DNA from: Micrococcales bacterium
Lineage (GTDB): Bacteria; Actinomycetota; Actinomycetes; S36-B12; UBA10799
Direction of reading: 5' to 3'
Length of the DNA stretch: 64,000 nucleotides
NCBI GenBank assembly: GCA_016719135.1
Contig: JADKAV010000004.1
Span: 118,501-182,500, forward strand
The translations under genes were made by a program, and so were the position numbers. The notes below the pieces were generated by a model, which worked only from the letters and a program-made list of their open reading frames with translations, had not been told where the DNA came from and did no database searches. Numbering within the stretch: position 1 is the stretch's first letter; every line of letters begins with the position of its first letter. Positions 25,820 to 33,231 of the stretch are shown one piece after another.

Positions 25820-28108
25820 TCAAACGACCGGGACGTGCGTCTTGGGTTGATCTTCGGCGTGCCCTTCTCCTTCGAGATCCAACCTGGGCAGCAGTCGGTC
25901 AAGCCAGTCCGGGAGCCACCACGCACCGCGTCCGAGCAGGCTCATCACAGCGGGAACCAGCGTCATGCGGACGAGGAACGCGTCGATGAGCACCCCGACG
26001 GCCAGAGCGAAGCCGAACTGCTTGATGGTCGGGTCGTCACTGAGCGCGAAGCTGGCGAATACCGACACCATGATGATCGCGGCGGCCGCGACGACGTGGC
26101 TAGCGTGCTCGAAGCCGGCCACGATGGCCCGCCGCGGAGCCATGTCCTGCGCATGGACCTCACGCATGGAACTGACGAGGAAGACCTGGTAGTCCATAGC
26201 CAGCCCGTACAGGATGCCGGTCACCATGATCGGCAGGAAGCTGAGCAGCGGACCACCGGTATCGAGGCCGACCAGCCCGATGAACCACCCCCACTGGAAC
26301 ACCGCGGTCGCCACGCCGAAGGTCGCCGCGATGCTGAGCAAGAAGCCGGCGGTGGCCGTGAGCGGGATCACGACCGAGCGGAAGACGAACAGAAGCAGGA
26401 GCAACGACAGTCCGACGATGATCGTGAGGTACTCCGGCACCGCCGCTGCGAGACGGTCAGTGATGTCGATGTTGACCGCAGTCAGTCCCGTGACCCCGAA
26501 CGTCGCTTGCGTCTGCGTGGTCAGGGGGTTGGCGGGGTCCCGGAGCGTTTCGACCAGCTCGGCCGTGCTCTCGTCGTGCGGACCTTCGGCTGGGATGACG
26601 GTGAACATGGCCAGGGTCTGGTCGGGGTTGGCTCCCATCAGACTCGCCGCGGCTACGTTGTCCAGTGCGTTCAGTCCGGCTGCGATCCCACCGAGGTCCA
26701 CTTGGTCGAGAGTGGCGCCGCCGTCAGCGTTGGCCACGACGAGCAGTGGGGCGTTGAAGCCCTCGCCGAATCCGCGGGTAATCGCGTCGTAGCTCTGCCG
26801 CGAGGTGCTCCCGCGAGCATCGGACCCTCCGGACGACATGCCGAGATCCATGTCCGAGGCGGGGATGGCGGCCAGCCCAAGGATGACGATCACGCCGGCC
26901 ACCGCGACCCAGGGGCGTCGGACGAGCAGTTCCACCCAGCGGTTCGTGAGACGTTTCCCGCCCGGGCGCGTGCCGCGGGCGCGTGCCTTGGATGACCAGA
27001 TCCGTTCGCCGACGATCCCGAGCAGGGCAGGCAGCAGTGTGAGGGCGATGAGCACGGCCAGGGTGACGGTCGTGGCCGCCACCAGCGCCATGGTGGTGAG
27101 GAACCCGATGCCGATGACGGTCATCCCGACCAGCGCGATGACGACGGTCGACCCGGCGAAGACGACCGCGCTACCCGCCGTGGCCACTGCTCGCGCGGTG
27201 GCGTCAGCGGTGCTGAGCCCTTCAGTGAGGACCAATCGTCGCTGCCGGTGGACGATGAACAAGGCGTAGTCGATCCCCACCGCAAGTCCGACCATCAGGG
27301 CCAGGGCTGGGGTCGCGGTCGTCAACGTGATTGTCGAGGAGAGGGCGAAGGCACCGCCGACACCGATCCCGACGCCGATCAAGGCGGTCAGGATGGGCAG
27401 ACCGGCAGCCCACAGCGAGCCGAGGGTGATGAGCAGCACGAGCAGTGCGATGACCAGCCCGATCGCCTCGTGCCCACCGATCGGCGGATGCATCGATTCC
27501 AGGGAGTTGCTGGGAAGGACCGTCACCCCGGTGTCGGCGACCGCCGTCTCTGCGATCTGGACAACATCGTCGGTTGTCCCGCTGGGCAGGGCGTCGACCT
27601 GGGTGGTGAACTGCATCTGCAGCATCGCGACGGTGCCGTCCGGGGAGATGAGCACGCCCGGAACCGGCGAGCCGTTGGCGATGAGCGGCCGGGTGGCAGG
27701 AGGCGATTCGGGGGTGCCGCCGGACTCGTCACGCGGGGGGCTGGACGGATCGGCAGCCTGCGCTGCGCCGGCGGCAAAGCTGGAACGGTCCACCACCACC
27801 GGCAACGCGGCGATCTCGGTGGCGGCCTCAGCGATGGAGCTCGCGCGTGCGGCGGAGTCGAGCCGCTCTCCCTCCGGGACGGTGAACACGAGGGTGCCCT
27901 GGCCGCCGCTGGCCACTGGCAGTTCCTTGCGCAGCTGGTCCAGGACCCGCTGACTGGACGTCCCCTCGATGGTCATGCTCGTGGAGATGTGCCCACCACT
28001 TGTGGCTGCCAGGCCGATGATGCTGGCGAGCACCACGAACCAGGCGAGGACGAAAGCCCAGGGGCGGCGGTAGGCGACAGCGCCGAGCCGGTGCAGGAAG
28101 GTGGCCAT
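25820..28108 (-). CDS. MMPL/RND-family membrane transporter
   Basis: 762 residues from ATG 28108 (AAAGGGCG upstream). It starts FLHRLGAVAYRRPWAFVLAW, the usual MMPL N-terminus, and has two halves of one plus five helices with extracytoplasmic loops. Conserved pieces are VGIDYALFIVHRQR, GLAMDYQVFLVSSMRE, and ALSDDPTIKQFGFALAVGVLIDAFLVRM, the GxxxDY/F and late RND motifs. Such proteins export lipids, siderophores or drugs using proton motive force. It is 40 nt downstream of a TetR gene in one operon, so expression is probably de-repressed by a ligand, perhaps the exported compound. Confidence 0.93.
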   Translation of the reverse strand: MATFLHRLGAVAYRRPWAFVLAWFVVLASIIGLAATSGGHISTSMTIEGTSSQRVLDQLRKELPVASGGQGTLVFTVPEGERLDSAARASSIAEAATEIAALPVVVDRSSFAAGAAQAADPSSPPRDESGGTPESPPATRPLIANGSPVPGVLISPDGTVAMLQMQFTTQVDALPSGTTDDVVQIAETAVADTGVTVLPSNSLESMHPPIGGHEAIGLVIALLVLLITLGSLWAAGLPILTALIGVGIGVGGAFALSSTITLTTATPALALMVGLAVGIDYALFIVHRQRRLVLTEGLSTADATARAVATAGSAVVFAGSTVVIALVGMTVIGIGFLTTMALVAATTVTLAVLIALTLLPALLGIVGERIWSSKARARGTRPGGKRLTNRWVELLVRRPWVAVAGVIVILGLAAIPASDMDLGMSSGGSDARGSTSRQSYDAITRGFGEGFNAPLLVVANADGGATLDQVDLGGIAAGLNALDNVAAASLMGANPDQTLAMFTVIPAEGPHDESTAELVETLRDPANPLTTQTQATFGVTGLTAVNIDITDRLAAAVPEYLTIIVGLSLLLLLFVFRSVVIPLTATAGFLLSIAATFGVATAVFQWGWFIGLVGLDTGGPLLSFLPIMVTGILYGLAMDYQVFLVSSMREVHAQDMAPRRAIVAGFEHASHVVAAAAIIMVSVFASFALSDDPTIKQFGFALAVGVLIDAFLVRMTLVPAVMSLLGRGAWWLPDWLDRLLPRLDLEGEGHAEDQPKTHVPVV

Positions 28109-28148
28109 GAGATGACGCCCTTTCGGGGTTGATCGCGGTGGGCGAGGG

Positions 28149-28742
28149 TCAGAAGCCTTGACGTAGATAGGTGAACGTGAGGTCGACAAAATCCGTGATC
28201 GTCATCTCGCTGCCATTGCCGTCAGCCTTGGCCGGAAGACGGACCGGGATCTGTCCGTCAAGCACGCAGGTCAGGGCGCCATATGCAGCACCGACGAGCA
28301 GGTGGGCATGTATCTGGTCACCGTCGATGCGGGATAGGACTGCCTCGCGCGCGGTCTCGCGGATGCATCTTTGGACCTCGAGCAGATGCGGGCGCAGCGG
28401 TGGGTGCTGCTCGGCGAGAACCTGCAAGTCCCCCAGCACCATCAGCAGGCCATCGTTCAACTGCTGCCGGGCCACGGCCTGCAACCAGTCGAGCAGGGGC
28501 AGATCCTCGTCGGGTGCCGTGTCCAAGCCGTGACGGACTCGTTCAATGGCGACTGCGACGATGGCCTCTTCCTTGCCCGCGTAGTAGTTGGCGAACGTCC
28601 GCCTGGAGTACCCGGCCCGGGCTGCGATCTCGTCGATAGTGAATCCGTCGACACCATGTTCTTGGGCCAGATCGAACGCGGCCTGTGCCAGCGCACGAGC
28701 AGTGGCGCGTCGTTTGGTCTCTCGCAGGCCTACTTCGGTCAC
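28149..28742 (-). CDS. TetR/AcrR-family transcriptional repressor
   Basis: 197 residues from a GTG start. The N-terminal helix-turn-helix domain is typical (RRATARALAQAAFDLAQEHG, then IDEIAARAGYSRRTFANYYAGKEEAI). The C-terminal ligand-binding domain is all-helical. It heads the tetR-mmpL operon and most likely represses it. A palindrome TTGCCTGTCGGGCAA and related TTGC/GCAA half-sites directly upstream are the probable operator. Confidence 0.92.
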   Translation of the reverse strand: MTEVGLRETKRRATARALAQAAFDLAQEHGVDGFTIDEIAARAGYSRRTFANYYAGKEEAIVAVAIERVRHGLDTAPDEDLPLLDWLQAVARQQLNDGLLMVLGDLQVLAEQHPPLRPHLLEVQRCIRETAREAVLSRIDGDQIHAHLLVGAAYGALTCVLDGQIPVRLPAKADGNGSEMTITDFVDLTFTYLRQGF

Positions 28743-28749
28743 CGTGCAA

Positions 28750-28800
28750 GAGTTGCATATTTTTGCTCATTGGGCAACTTTGCCTGTCGGGCAATTCTTG
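28750..28800 (-). promoter_or_regulatory. Candidate TetR operator cluster
   Basis: The perfect palindrome TTGCC-TGTCG-GGCAA lies at 28780..28794. A second pair AGTTGC...GCAACT spans 28751..28779, and the outer CAAGAGTTGC / GCAATTCTTG arms almost pair. Overlapping half-sites immediately upstream of the repressor gene fit autoregulation. Confidence 0.55.
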
Positions 28801-28890
28801 ATCGAGCGAGGCGCGCGACGCGATCTGGGGCTGGGCACGGACCAACGCCGAGCCGTCGACCCTGCGCCGCAGCGCCCATCTCCGGCCGCG

Positions 28891-28941
28891 GGGACTTTGC
28901 TCGAATCCGGTCAGTGCGTGACCCCATGTGTCCAAAGTCCC
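28891..28941 (+). repeat. 51-bp intergenic repeat, copy C
   Basis: Ends GGGACTTTGC / CCAAAGTCCC (9 of 10 paired). Same length and orientation as copies A and B. It lies between the divergent tetR and oxidoreductase genes. Confidence 0.8.
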
Positions 28942-28999
28942 GCGAGCGTCTGCCGCGAACGGACATAAGGTCGTGGCCAAGCACTACCGAGGAGGCCAC

Positions 29000-30013
29000 A
29001 TGCGCGCAATCGTCCAGGATGAATACGGCCCTTACGCTCAAGTACTGCGGGCCACCCAGATCGCAACCCCGGTCGCCGGGCCAGGCGAGGTCCTCGTTCG
29101 GGTGCGGGCAACGTCGGTGCACGCCGACGTGTGGCACGCCATCACCGGGATTCCGTACGTCCTGCGACTCATGGGCTCCGGACTGCCAACCCCGAAGCAA
29201 CCGGTACCGGGCACGGATCTGGCCGGGGAAGTCGTGCGGGTCGGCCCCGGCGCGACGCGTTTCGCCCCCGGCGACCGGGTCTTCGGCGAGATCACAACGA
29301 CCAACCAGTGGCGCAACGCGGGCGCATTCGCCGAGTTCGCTGCCGTGAACGAGGCATACCTAGAGCCGATCCCGGACGGCATGACCGACCGAGAGGCGGC
29401 ATCGGTTCCTACCGCCGCGCTGATCGCTTTGACGAATCTGCGGGATCAGGGCCAGGTGCGCAAGGGTCAGCGCGTGCTCGTCAACGGAGCCGGTGGCGGG
29501 GTGGGCGTGTGGGCGGTGCAGTTCGCCAAAGCCCTCGGCGCCACGGTCACCGCCGTCGATACCTCGGCGAAACTCGATCTGCTGCGCGAGCTCGGAGCCG
29601 ACCACGTCATCGACTACACCAAGCAGGACTTCACCAGACTGGGCGTTCGCTACGACATCGTGTTCGACATCGTGTCCCAAGCGCGGTTCTCCGAGATCCG
29701 CGAAGCACTCGAACCGGACGGCACTTTCGTGATCATCGGCCACGACCAGTACGGCAGTTCGGGGCATCGCGTGCTCGGCAGCCTGGGCCGCATGCTGCCG
29801 CTGATGGCGATGTCCCCGTTCGTCAAGCAGATCCCGGGCATCCGCAGCGGACCCTCCCGCGCCCAGAACTGGGAGACGATCGTGGGTCTGCTGGCCGAAG
29901 ATCGCATCCACCCGGTGGTCGACCCCCACATCTTCTCGCTCGAAGAGGCGGTCGAGGCCTTGGACTTCTTGGTCTCAGGCGCCGCCGTGGGCCGCGTGGT
30001 CCTGACGGTGTGA
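29000..30013 (+). CDS. NAD(P)-dependent oxidoreductase, MDR/quinone reductase type
   Basis: 337 residues from ATG 29000 with strong GAGGAGG. It is a zinc-independent medium-chain dehydrogenase/reductase: N-terminal GroES-like fold (MRAIVQDEYGPYAQVLRA, PGTDLAGEVVRVGPG, FAPGDRVFGE), then the nucleotide-binding GAGGGVGVWAVQFAK and GADHVIDYTKQDF. No structural zinc Cys cluster is seen. Relatives reduce quinones or enones with NADPH. It is divergent from tetR-mmpL, so it could share the TetR control region, but the 51-bp repeat lies between them. Confidence 0.9.
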   Translation: MRAIVQDEYGPYAQVLRATQIATPVAGPGEVLVRVRATSVHADVWHAITGIPYVLRLMGSGLPTPKQPVPGTDLAGEVVRVGPGATRFAPGDRVFGEITTTNQWRNAGAFAEFAAVNEAYLEPIPDGMTDREAASVPTAALIALTNLRDQGQVRKGQRVLVNGAGGGVGVWAVQFAKALGATVTAVDTSAKLDLLRELGADHVIDYTKQDFTRLGVRYDIVFDIVSQARFSEIREALEPDGTFVIIGHDQYGSSGHRVLGSLGRMLPLMAMSPFVKQIPGIRSGPSRAQNWETIVGLLAEDRIHPVVDPHIFSLEEAVEALDFLVSGAAVGRVVLTV

Positions 30014-30020
30014 TCCGTCT

Positions 30021-30052
30021 CCGCGGGCCACCAGAACCCTCGGCCCCCGCGG
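30021..30052 (+). terminator. Probable terminator hairpin
   Basis: CCGCGGG (30021..30027) pairs with CCCGCGG (30046..30052) just after the oxidoreductase stop and before cynS. There is no U-tract, so confidence is moderate. Confidence 0.45.
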
Positions 30053-30092
30053 GATAGCCTCGAAGAGAATCGACGGCCAGGAGGAGACGGAT

Positions 30093-30542
30093 ATGGGTGC
30101 CAATGCGGTGAAGGAACAAGCGGCGGAAGCTGTCCGAGAGGCGAAGCAGCGCACAGGAATGACCTGGCGCGAGATCGCCGAAGGCATCGACCGCCCGAAG
30201 GAATGGACGGTCTCGGCGCTGCTGGGAATGCACCCGGTGCCGCAAGAGCTGGCCGAACAGGTGGGCGAGATGCTGAGCCTTGACGAGCGGACGGTACTCG
30301 CGTTGCAGCGGCAACCCGTCCGCACTGGACTCGGGGACCTGGCCGACGACCCGACCATCTATCGGTTCCTCGAGGCGATCGCCGTCTACGGTCCGGCGAT
30401 CAAGGAATTGATCCACGAGGAGTTCGGTGACGGAATCATGAGCGCGATCAATTTCAACATCGACGTCTCGAGGCGAGAGGCCGCCGGGGGTGACCGGGTG
30501 GTCGTGACCTTCGACGGCAAGTTCCTCGACTACGCCTGGTAG
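30093..30542 (+). CDS. cynS: Cyanate hydratase (cyanase)
   Basis: 149 residues, close to the E. coli enzyme (156). It converts cyanate and bicarbonate to CO2 and carbamate, which decays to ammonia. The N-terminal helical DNA-binding-like domain (TWREIAEGIDRPKEWTVSAL) and C-terminal catalytic domain are complete. The catalytic triad aligns as Arg91, Glu94 (IYRFLEAI) and Ser117 (GDGIMSAI), matching E. coli Arg96, Glu99, Ser122. GGAGGAG precedes the ATG. No cynT carbonic anhydrase or cynX/nrt transporter is adjacent, so it is monocistronic. Confidence 0.95.
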   Translation: MGANAVKEQAAEAVREAKQRTGMTWREIAEGIDRPKEWTVSALLGMHPVPQELAEQVGEMLSLDERTVLALQRQPVRTGLGDLADDPTIYRFLEAIAVYGPAIKELIHEEFGDGIMSAINFNIDVSRREAAGGDRVVVTFDGKFLDYAW

Positions 30543-30640
30543 TTCGCCCTCGAATCGGAACAGCCTCGGCCCACCGCACGTCAGCCGGTGCGTGGCTGGG
30601 GCGTAGCGTGGGCTGGGAGATCGCGTCCTGAGGAGAGACC

Positions 30641-31882
30641 GTGACCACTGCCACACATCGCAAGCCGGTACGTCACCTGCGCCATGACCCACGTCAGCGA
30701 CCGTTCATCGTGATCTGGGAAGTCACCAGGGCATGCCAACTGGCCTGCGTGCATTGCCGCGCCGACGCGATCCCGCTGCGTGACCCACTGGAACTGACCA
30801 CCGATCAGGGCCGGGGACTGCTCGACGAGATCGCATCGCTTGGCGCTCCTCGGCCGTTGATCGTGCTGACCGGCGGCGACCCGTTCGAGCGCCCGGATCT
30901 CGCCGACCTGGTAGCGCACGGAACCGCAGCCGGACTCAGCATGGCGCTGTCCCCGTCGGTGACACCTCGGTTCACCCGCCCCACGCTCACCGCGATGAGC
31001 GAGGCCGGCGCGAAAGCGGTCTCGATCTCGTTGGACGGCGCAAGCGCCACCACCCACGACGCCTTCCGGCAGACCTCGGGCGTGTTCGACGCCACCGAGA
31101 AGGCGATGGCGTTGGTGCGGGAACTAGGACTCAGGCTCCAGATCAACACGACCGTCACCGCCGACAACGTGTATGAGTTGCCGCGCATCCTCAAACAGGT
31201 GCTGGACTCAGGGGCCTCCCTGTGGAGCGTCTTCTTCCTAATACCGACCGGACGAGGCTCCCTGTTGAACCCGCTGACAGCGGGCCAGACCGAAGAAGTC
31301 ATGCACTGGCTGCACGAGGTCTCCGAGTTGGTCGCCATCAAGACCACCGAGGGGCCGCACTACCGGCGACTCGCGATGCAGCGTGAACGCGCGGGGTCCG
31401 GACCGACCGAGGACTTTCAGAATCCGGCCGCGGTAGATCAAGCGTTACCGGTCGGTGAGTTGCGCCAACAGTTGCGCGCCGACACGGCGCGCGTGCTGAC
31501 CGGGCAGGAGCCACGGCGACGCAGTTCACGGCCTCCGATCGACGTGAACTCCGGCAAGGGTTTCGCCTTCATCGACCACGTGGGCACGGTCTACCCGAGC
31601 GGGTTCCTGCCGGTGCCGGTGGGGTCGGTGCGCGAACAGTCCTTCCTCGACATCTACCGAAACGCTCCGCTGATGCGCCAACTGCGTGACCCCGATGCGT
31701 TCGGCGGCAAATGCGGACGCTGCGAGTTCCGCAATATCTGCGGAGGGTCGAGGTCGCACGCTTACGCTGTCACCGGTGACCCGCTGGCCGAGGATCCGAA
31801 CTGCGCCTACCAGCCCAGGGGCCGCCGAAGGCGCGCTCCAGCGCTGAATCGGGCCACACTGCGGGAATCGCGCCGTCAGTAG
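30641..31882 (+). CDS. Radical SAM/SPASM-domain protein (NirJ/AhbD/MftC-like group)
   Basis: 413 residues from GTG 30641 after GAGGAG. The radical SAM motif CQLACVHC (Cys32, 36, 39) binds the SAM-cleaving 4Fe-4S cluster. LTGGDPF and SISLDGA are the usual SAM-contact strands. The C-terminal SPASM region has CGRCEFRNICGGS and EDPNC for auxiliary clusters. The best family match I can name is the actinobacterial group related to heme d1/heme b (NirJ, AhbD) and peptide-modifying enzymes. No short precursor peptide or heme genes are adjacent, so the substrate is open. Its stop overlaps the convergent baeRF gene by 7 nt. Confidence 0.85.
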   Translation: MTTATHRKPVRHLRHDPRQRPFIVIWEVTRACQLACVHCRADAIPLRDPLELTTDQGRGLLDEIASLGAPRPLIVLTGGDPFERPDLADLVAHGTAAGLSMALSPSVTPRFTRPTLTAMSEAGAKAVSISLDGASATTHDAFRQTSGVFDATEKAMALVRELGLRLQINTTVTADNVYELPRILKQVLDSGASLWSVFFLIPTGRGSLLNPLTAGQTEEVMHWLHEVSELVAIKTTEGPHYRRLAMQRERAGSGPTEDFQNPAAVDQALPVGELRQQLRADTARVLTGQEPRRRSSRPPIDVNSGKGFAFIDHVGTVYPSGFLPVPVGSVREQSFLDIYRNAPLMRQLRDPDAFGGKCGRCEFRNICGGSRSHAYAVTGDPLAEDPNCAYQPRGRRRRAPALNRATLRESRRQ

Positions 31883-33027
31883 CGGAAGATGGCTGCCACC
31901 TGGCTGTCGGGAACCACCGACTGCGAGGTCGCATAGACCCGACCACTGGCTTTCAGCGTCGCCACAGCGGCCATGTCCACCTGCTCACACGCGGCATAGC
32001 GCGGATCGTCCCCGAGTTCCACGATCGCGGAATCATTGCCGGCGACCTCTTCCCAGCACCAGGGGTCCGCCTTGATGAACAACGTCTCAACTCGCCCCTC
32101 AGTCGCGGCCTGGAACACCTCCTCCAAGTCGCTGGACACTCGACCGGTGTTGCTCAGACTGTGGTAACGGTCGATCACCTGAGCGCGGTCCTTGCGCAGC
32201 CGCTGCTCGACCAGTGGCCAGGCCATCTCATGGAGCTGCTCGATCGACATCTGGTCCGCGTCATGCACGACTGCCGCGTCGAGGAGATGCTCGTAGGCGT
32301 TGACTTCTCGGTACGTCACGATCAAGGGGTCAAGCCCGAAAAGCACCATGGGGGCGGTCTCCCCTGCCAGCACGTCGCGCAGACCGTTGGAGACCTGGCG
32401 CAGGAAGCGCAATAGCTCGTCCTTCTTGAGATGCCTATCACCGGCTCCGTGTCCGTAGAACACGGCCGGTCCGCCCCTTCCTGCGTTGGCCGCAGGGCGA
32501 GCCATGGTGTTCGACCGCGGCTCCTGGGGGTCAACGGCATCCTTCAGGCTGGTGGGAACATCAGTGAGCTGAACCTGTTCAACAACGTTCCGGCTGCCCT
32601 CCATGAGGCGGATCTCACGTTGACTGAGCGCCAGAACCAGGAAACGCTCGTCGCCGGCGAACAGACGCAGCATGGGCCCCATCACCGTTCTGCTGCCGAC
32701 CGTGGCCAACTCCACCATCGGGGCCGGGACCCGGAACGTACGGTGCCCATCGGGGCGCAGGAACATAGCCAGTCCATCACTCATGTATTGCCAAGCCATG
32801 GCGTCGTCCTGCAGATCGCGTGCCGGTGCGAGTAGCGCGTGGACATCCGGCCGCCTCATTCGTTGCGCGAGAACTCCTTCGACCCCATTGACGAGGTTGT
32901 TCCAGCGGAGCTTGTCTGCCTCGACGCCACTACCGAACCGGTGCGTCGGCATGAAAAGCGATACGTGCTGGCCCTCTGATCCCGTGTGCGCGAGCGATTC
33001 GAGCTCAGTACGAGTCAACAGATCCAT
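31876..33027 (-). CDS. Bacterial archaeo-eukaryotic release factor-like protein (baeRF)
   Basis: 383 residues from ATG 33027, preceded by GGGAGGG. N-terminus MDLLTRTELESLAHTGSEGQ, then VSLFMPTHRFGSGVEADKLRW is typical of the baeRF families related to eRF1/Pelota domains. A middle FYGHGAGD segment sits where RNase E/eRF1-like domains carry a catalytic loop, and the C-terminus has the RNA-binding-like VDMAAVATLKASGRVYA. The family is proposed to act on stalled ribosomes or tRNA, but it lacks a demonstrated role. The coding region ends 7 nt inside the convergent radical SAM gene. Confidence 0.78.
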   Translation of the reverse strand: MDLLTRTELESLAHTGSEGQHVSLFMPTHRFGSGVEADKLRWNNLVNGVEGVLAQRMRRPDVHALLAPARDLQDDAMAWQYMSDGLAMFLRPDGHRTFRVPAPMVELATVGSRTVMGPMLRLFAGDERFLVLALSQREIRLMEGSRNVVEQVQLTDVPTSLKDAVDPQEPRSNTMARPAANAGRGGPAVFYGHGAGDRHLKKDELLRFLRQVSNGLRDVLAGETAPMVLFGLDPLIVTYREVNAYEHLLDAAVVHDADQMSIEQLHEMAWPLVEQRLRKDRAQVIDRYHSLSNTGRVSSDLEEVFQAATEGRVETLFIKADPWCWEEVAGNDSAIVELGDDPRYAACEQVDMAAVATLKASGRVYATSQSVVPDSQVAAIFRY

Positions 33028-33231
33028 TTGTGCCCTCCCAATCGGGTTGACATTCCAGTCTACAGTGGTCGGATTCCGGACCACCCCGCTCGATGTGGCA
33101 CCAGGTTTCGGGGCGTGGCACAGTTCAGTCGTCAGCGAAGGGATTCCCGCCATGGCAACGGTTTCGCGCCACGATGCTTTCATCTTCCGAAAGGGCGCAC
33201 GACACCAGCGGCCTGAGACAGGGTGCTGCTG

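Noticed and set aside
25670..26995. Long open frame antisense to the MMPL gene
   Set aside because: Composition is that of a shadow (rich in Arg, Gly, His, Asp) and the sense strand encodes a full MMPL protein.
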